Shown: in pieces, positions 6,099-6,506 of the stretch
Layout: every line of letters begins with the position of its first letter
Numbering within the stretch: the first letter of the stretch is position 1
Source of the DNA: Treponema sp.
GTDB lineage: Bacteria; Spirochaetota; Spirochaetia; Treponematales; Breznakiellaceae
Length of the DNA: 6,506 nucleotides
Assembly (NCBI GenBank): GCA_031258265.1
Contig: JAIRNB010000094.1
Location: forward strand, 1 to 6,506
Direction: 5' to 3'
Translations under genes and position numbers: made by a program
The notes under the pieces: model-generated
The model's database searches: none
What the model saw: only the letters and a program-made list of their open reading frames with translations
What the model was told of the DNA's origin: nothing

Positions 6099-6155
6099 TT
6101 AGGAAAGCAGCCGTAATTTAGAAAGAAAAAGCGGACCCTTTGCCGCTTTTTTCAT
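6099..6155 (-). other. Possible 18-residue leader ORF overlapping a terminator-like hairpin
   Basis: An ATG at 6155 opens MKKAAKGPLFLSKLRLLS and stops at TAA, 27 bases before the adhE ATG. It reads straight through the hairpin at 6126-6151, the geometry expected of a translated attenuator. However, there is no good ribosome-binding site, and no run of codons for one amino acid. An ORF this short in AT-richer leader DNA can easily arise by chance. Confidence 0.15.
6126..6151. terminator. Bidirectional intrinsic-terminator-like hairpin upstream of adhE
   Basis: AAAAAGCGG (6126-6134) pairs perfectly with CCGCTTTTT (6143-6151) around an eight-base loop. It has T-tracts on both strands (TTTTTT on plus, TTTTTCTTTC on minus). 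It lies 55 bases before the adhE start. On the minus strand it could attenuate adhE, or end the transcript of a gene to the right of the window if adhE has a promoter after it. On the plus strand no gene precedes it for it to terminate. Confidence 0.5.
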
Positions 6156-6329
6156 AACCAGCCCATCCGGGCCGGGGGATTACCTCTCCACCAGTATGGG
6201 GCAGCCGTCAAACAGCCGTATAAGAAACCCCTAACATAGCCTATTCCGCCGCCGGGGAAATATCAATATAGCGGACGCCGGAAATACGCCTTTCCGGATA
6301 ATGCCATTACCGGGTGATCTTAGCTATCA
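6156..6329. other. adhE upstream intergenic stretch, no gene found
   Basis: I see no convincing gene here. On the minus strand a TTGACG (6212-6207) resembles a -35 box, but no matching -10 lies 16-18 bases further on. A perfect 7-bp hairpin, CCGGAAA (6278-6284) with TTTCCGG (6291-6297), is present, and CAGCCGT occurs twice (6202-6208, 6213-6219). The adhE promoter probably lies here or within the repeat to the right, but I cannot place it. Confidence 0.35.
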
Positions 6330-6506
6330 GGGCGCATCCCCGTCCCCGCAGGGGACGGGGACCGGGCTTTCCGGGGCTCCGCGGGTCCCTTACCCGCTCC
6401 GGCCTCCTCGTCCCGCCTCCGGCGGGACTGCGGTGGCGCGCTTCGCGCCCCCTACAATCCCTTGCGCGATTAAAGCAAGCGTAGCTTGCTAATTAAACCA
6501 ATGTGG
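6330..6506. repeat. Modular hairpin repeat, copy B (runs to the window edge)
   Basis: This copy has the same orientation as copy A. The head GGGCGCATCCCCG (6330-6342) is identical, and the first hairpin is 11 bp (6337-6347 with 6351-6361) around a GCA loop, followed by the identical ACCGGGCT. The middle is longer and different. It holds GCGGGT/ACCCGC (6381-6386, 6392-6397), TCCCGCC/GGCGGGA (6411-6417, 6421-6427) and GGCGCG/CGCGCC (6435-6440, 6444-6449). The 50-base tail (6457-6506) matches copy A at 46 positions and contains the perfect AGCAAGC-GTA-GCTTGCT hairpin. The element may continue past the window. Confidence 0.8.

Noticed and set aside
5043..6116. Long plus-strand open frame (357 codons) opposite the adhE 5' half
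   Set aside because: It is antisense to the well-conserved aldehyde dehydrogenase domain. The translation has no family features, so it is a shadow frame.
6301..6492. Plus-strand 63-codon open frame at the right edge
   Set aside because: It is made of repeat copy B hairpins; the Pro/Ser/Arg-rich translation and lack of a ribosome-binding site argue against a gene.
2252..6506. Composite transposon flanked by the two long repeats
   Set aside because: There is no transposase or integrase, the repeats lack terminal inverted repeats typical of insertion sequences, and the enclosed genes look like ordinary chromosomal metabolism. Only recombination between direct repeats remains plausible.

Overview
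This window is GC-rich bacterial DNA with four protein genes in two opposing blocks and a large amount of palindromic repeat DNA between them. The organism is probably a fermentative anaerobe: the only gene of certain function is a full-length bifunctional aldehyde-alcohol dehydrogenase (AdhE), the enzyme that makes ethanol from acetyl-CoA. The dense hairpin repeats and the general gene style make me think of a gut treponeme or related spirochaete, but nothing here proves that, and it is low-confidence inference.

Layout. Positions 21-407 (+) encode a small four-helix membrane protein, possibly missing its N-terminus at the window edge. Its stop overlaps (GTGA) a possible start of a long secreted or membrane-anchored TPR-repeat protein (404-2236, +). 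The first ~70 codons of that TPR frame run through hairpin DNA before an obvious signal peptide, so its true start is uncertain. Positions 2237-2685 are non-coding and packed with perfect hairpins and repeat modules. On the minus strand an operon reads leftwards: adhE (6071-3444) and then a phosphotransferase-fold kinase (3447-2686), joined by an ATGA stop/start overlap with a strong Shine-Dalgarno for the second gene. Positions 6072-6329 are the adhE upstream region, with a terminator-like hairpin and a possible 18-residue leader ORF. From 6330 to the window end lies a second copy of the repeat family found at 2252-2389.

How it fits together. The two blocks converge on the 2237-2685 repeat region. 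AdhE would reoxidise NADH during sugar fermentation. The coupled kinase has intact APH-like catalytic motifs, but its substrate cannot be read from the sequence. The most unusual material is the repeat DNA: two copies (2252-2389 and 6330-6506) share nearly identical ends, while the hairpins between and inside them differ in sequence but stay self-complementary. This suggests a structured, modular repeat family in which base pairing, rather than primary sequence, is conserved.
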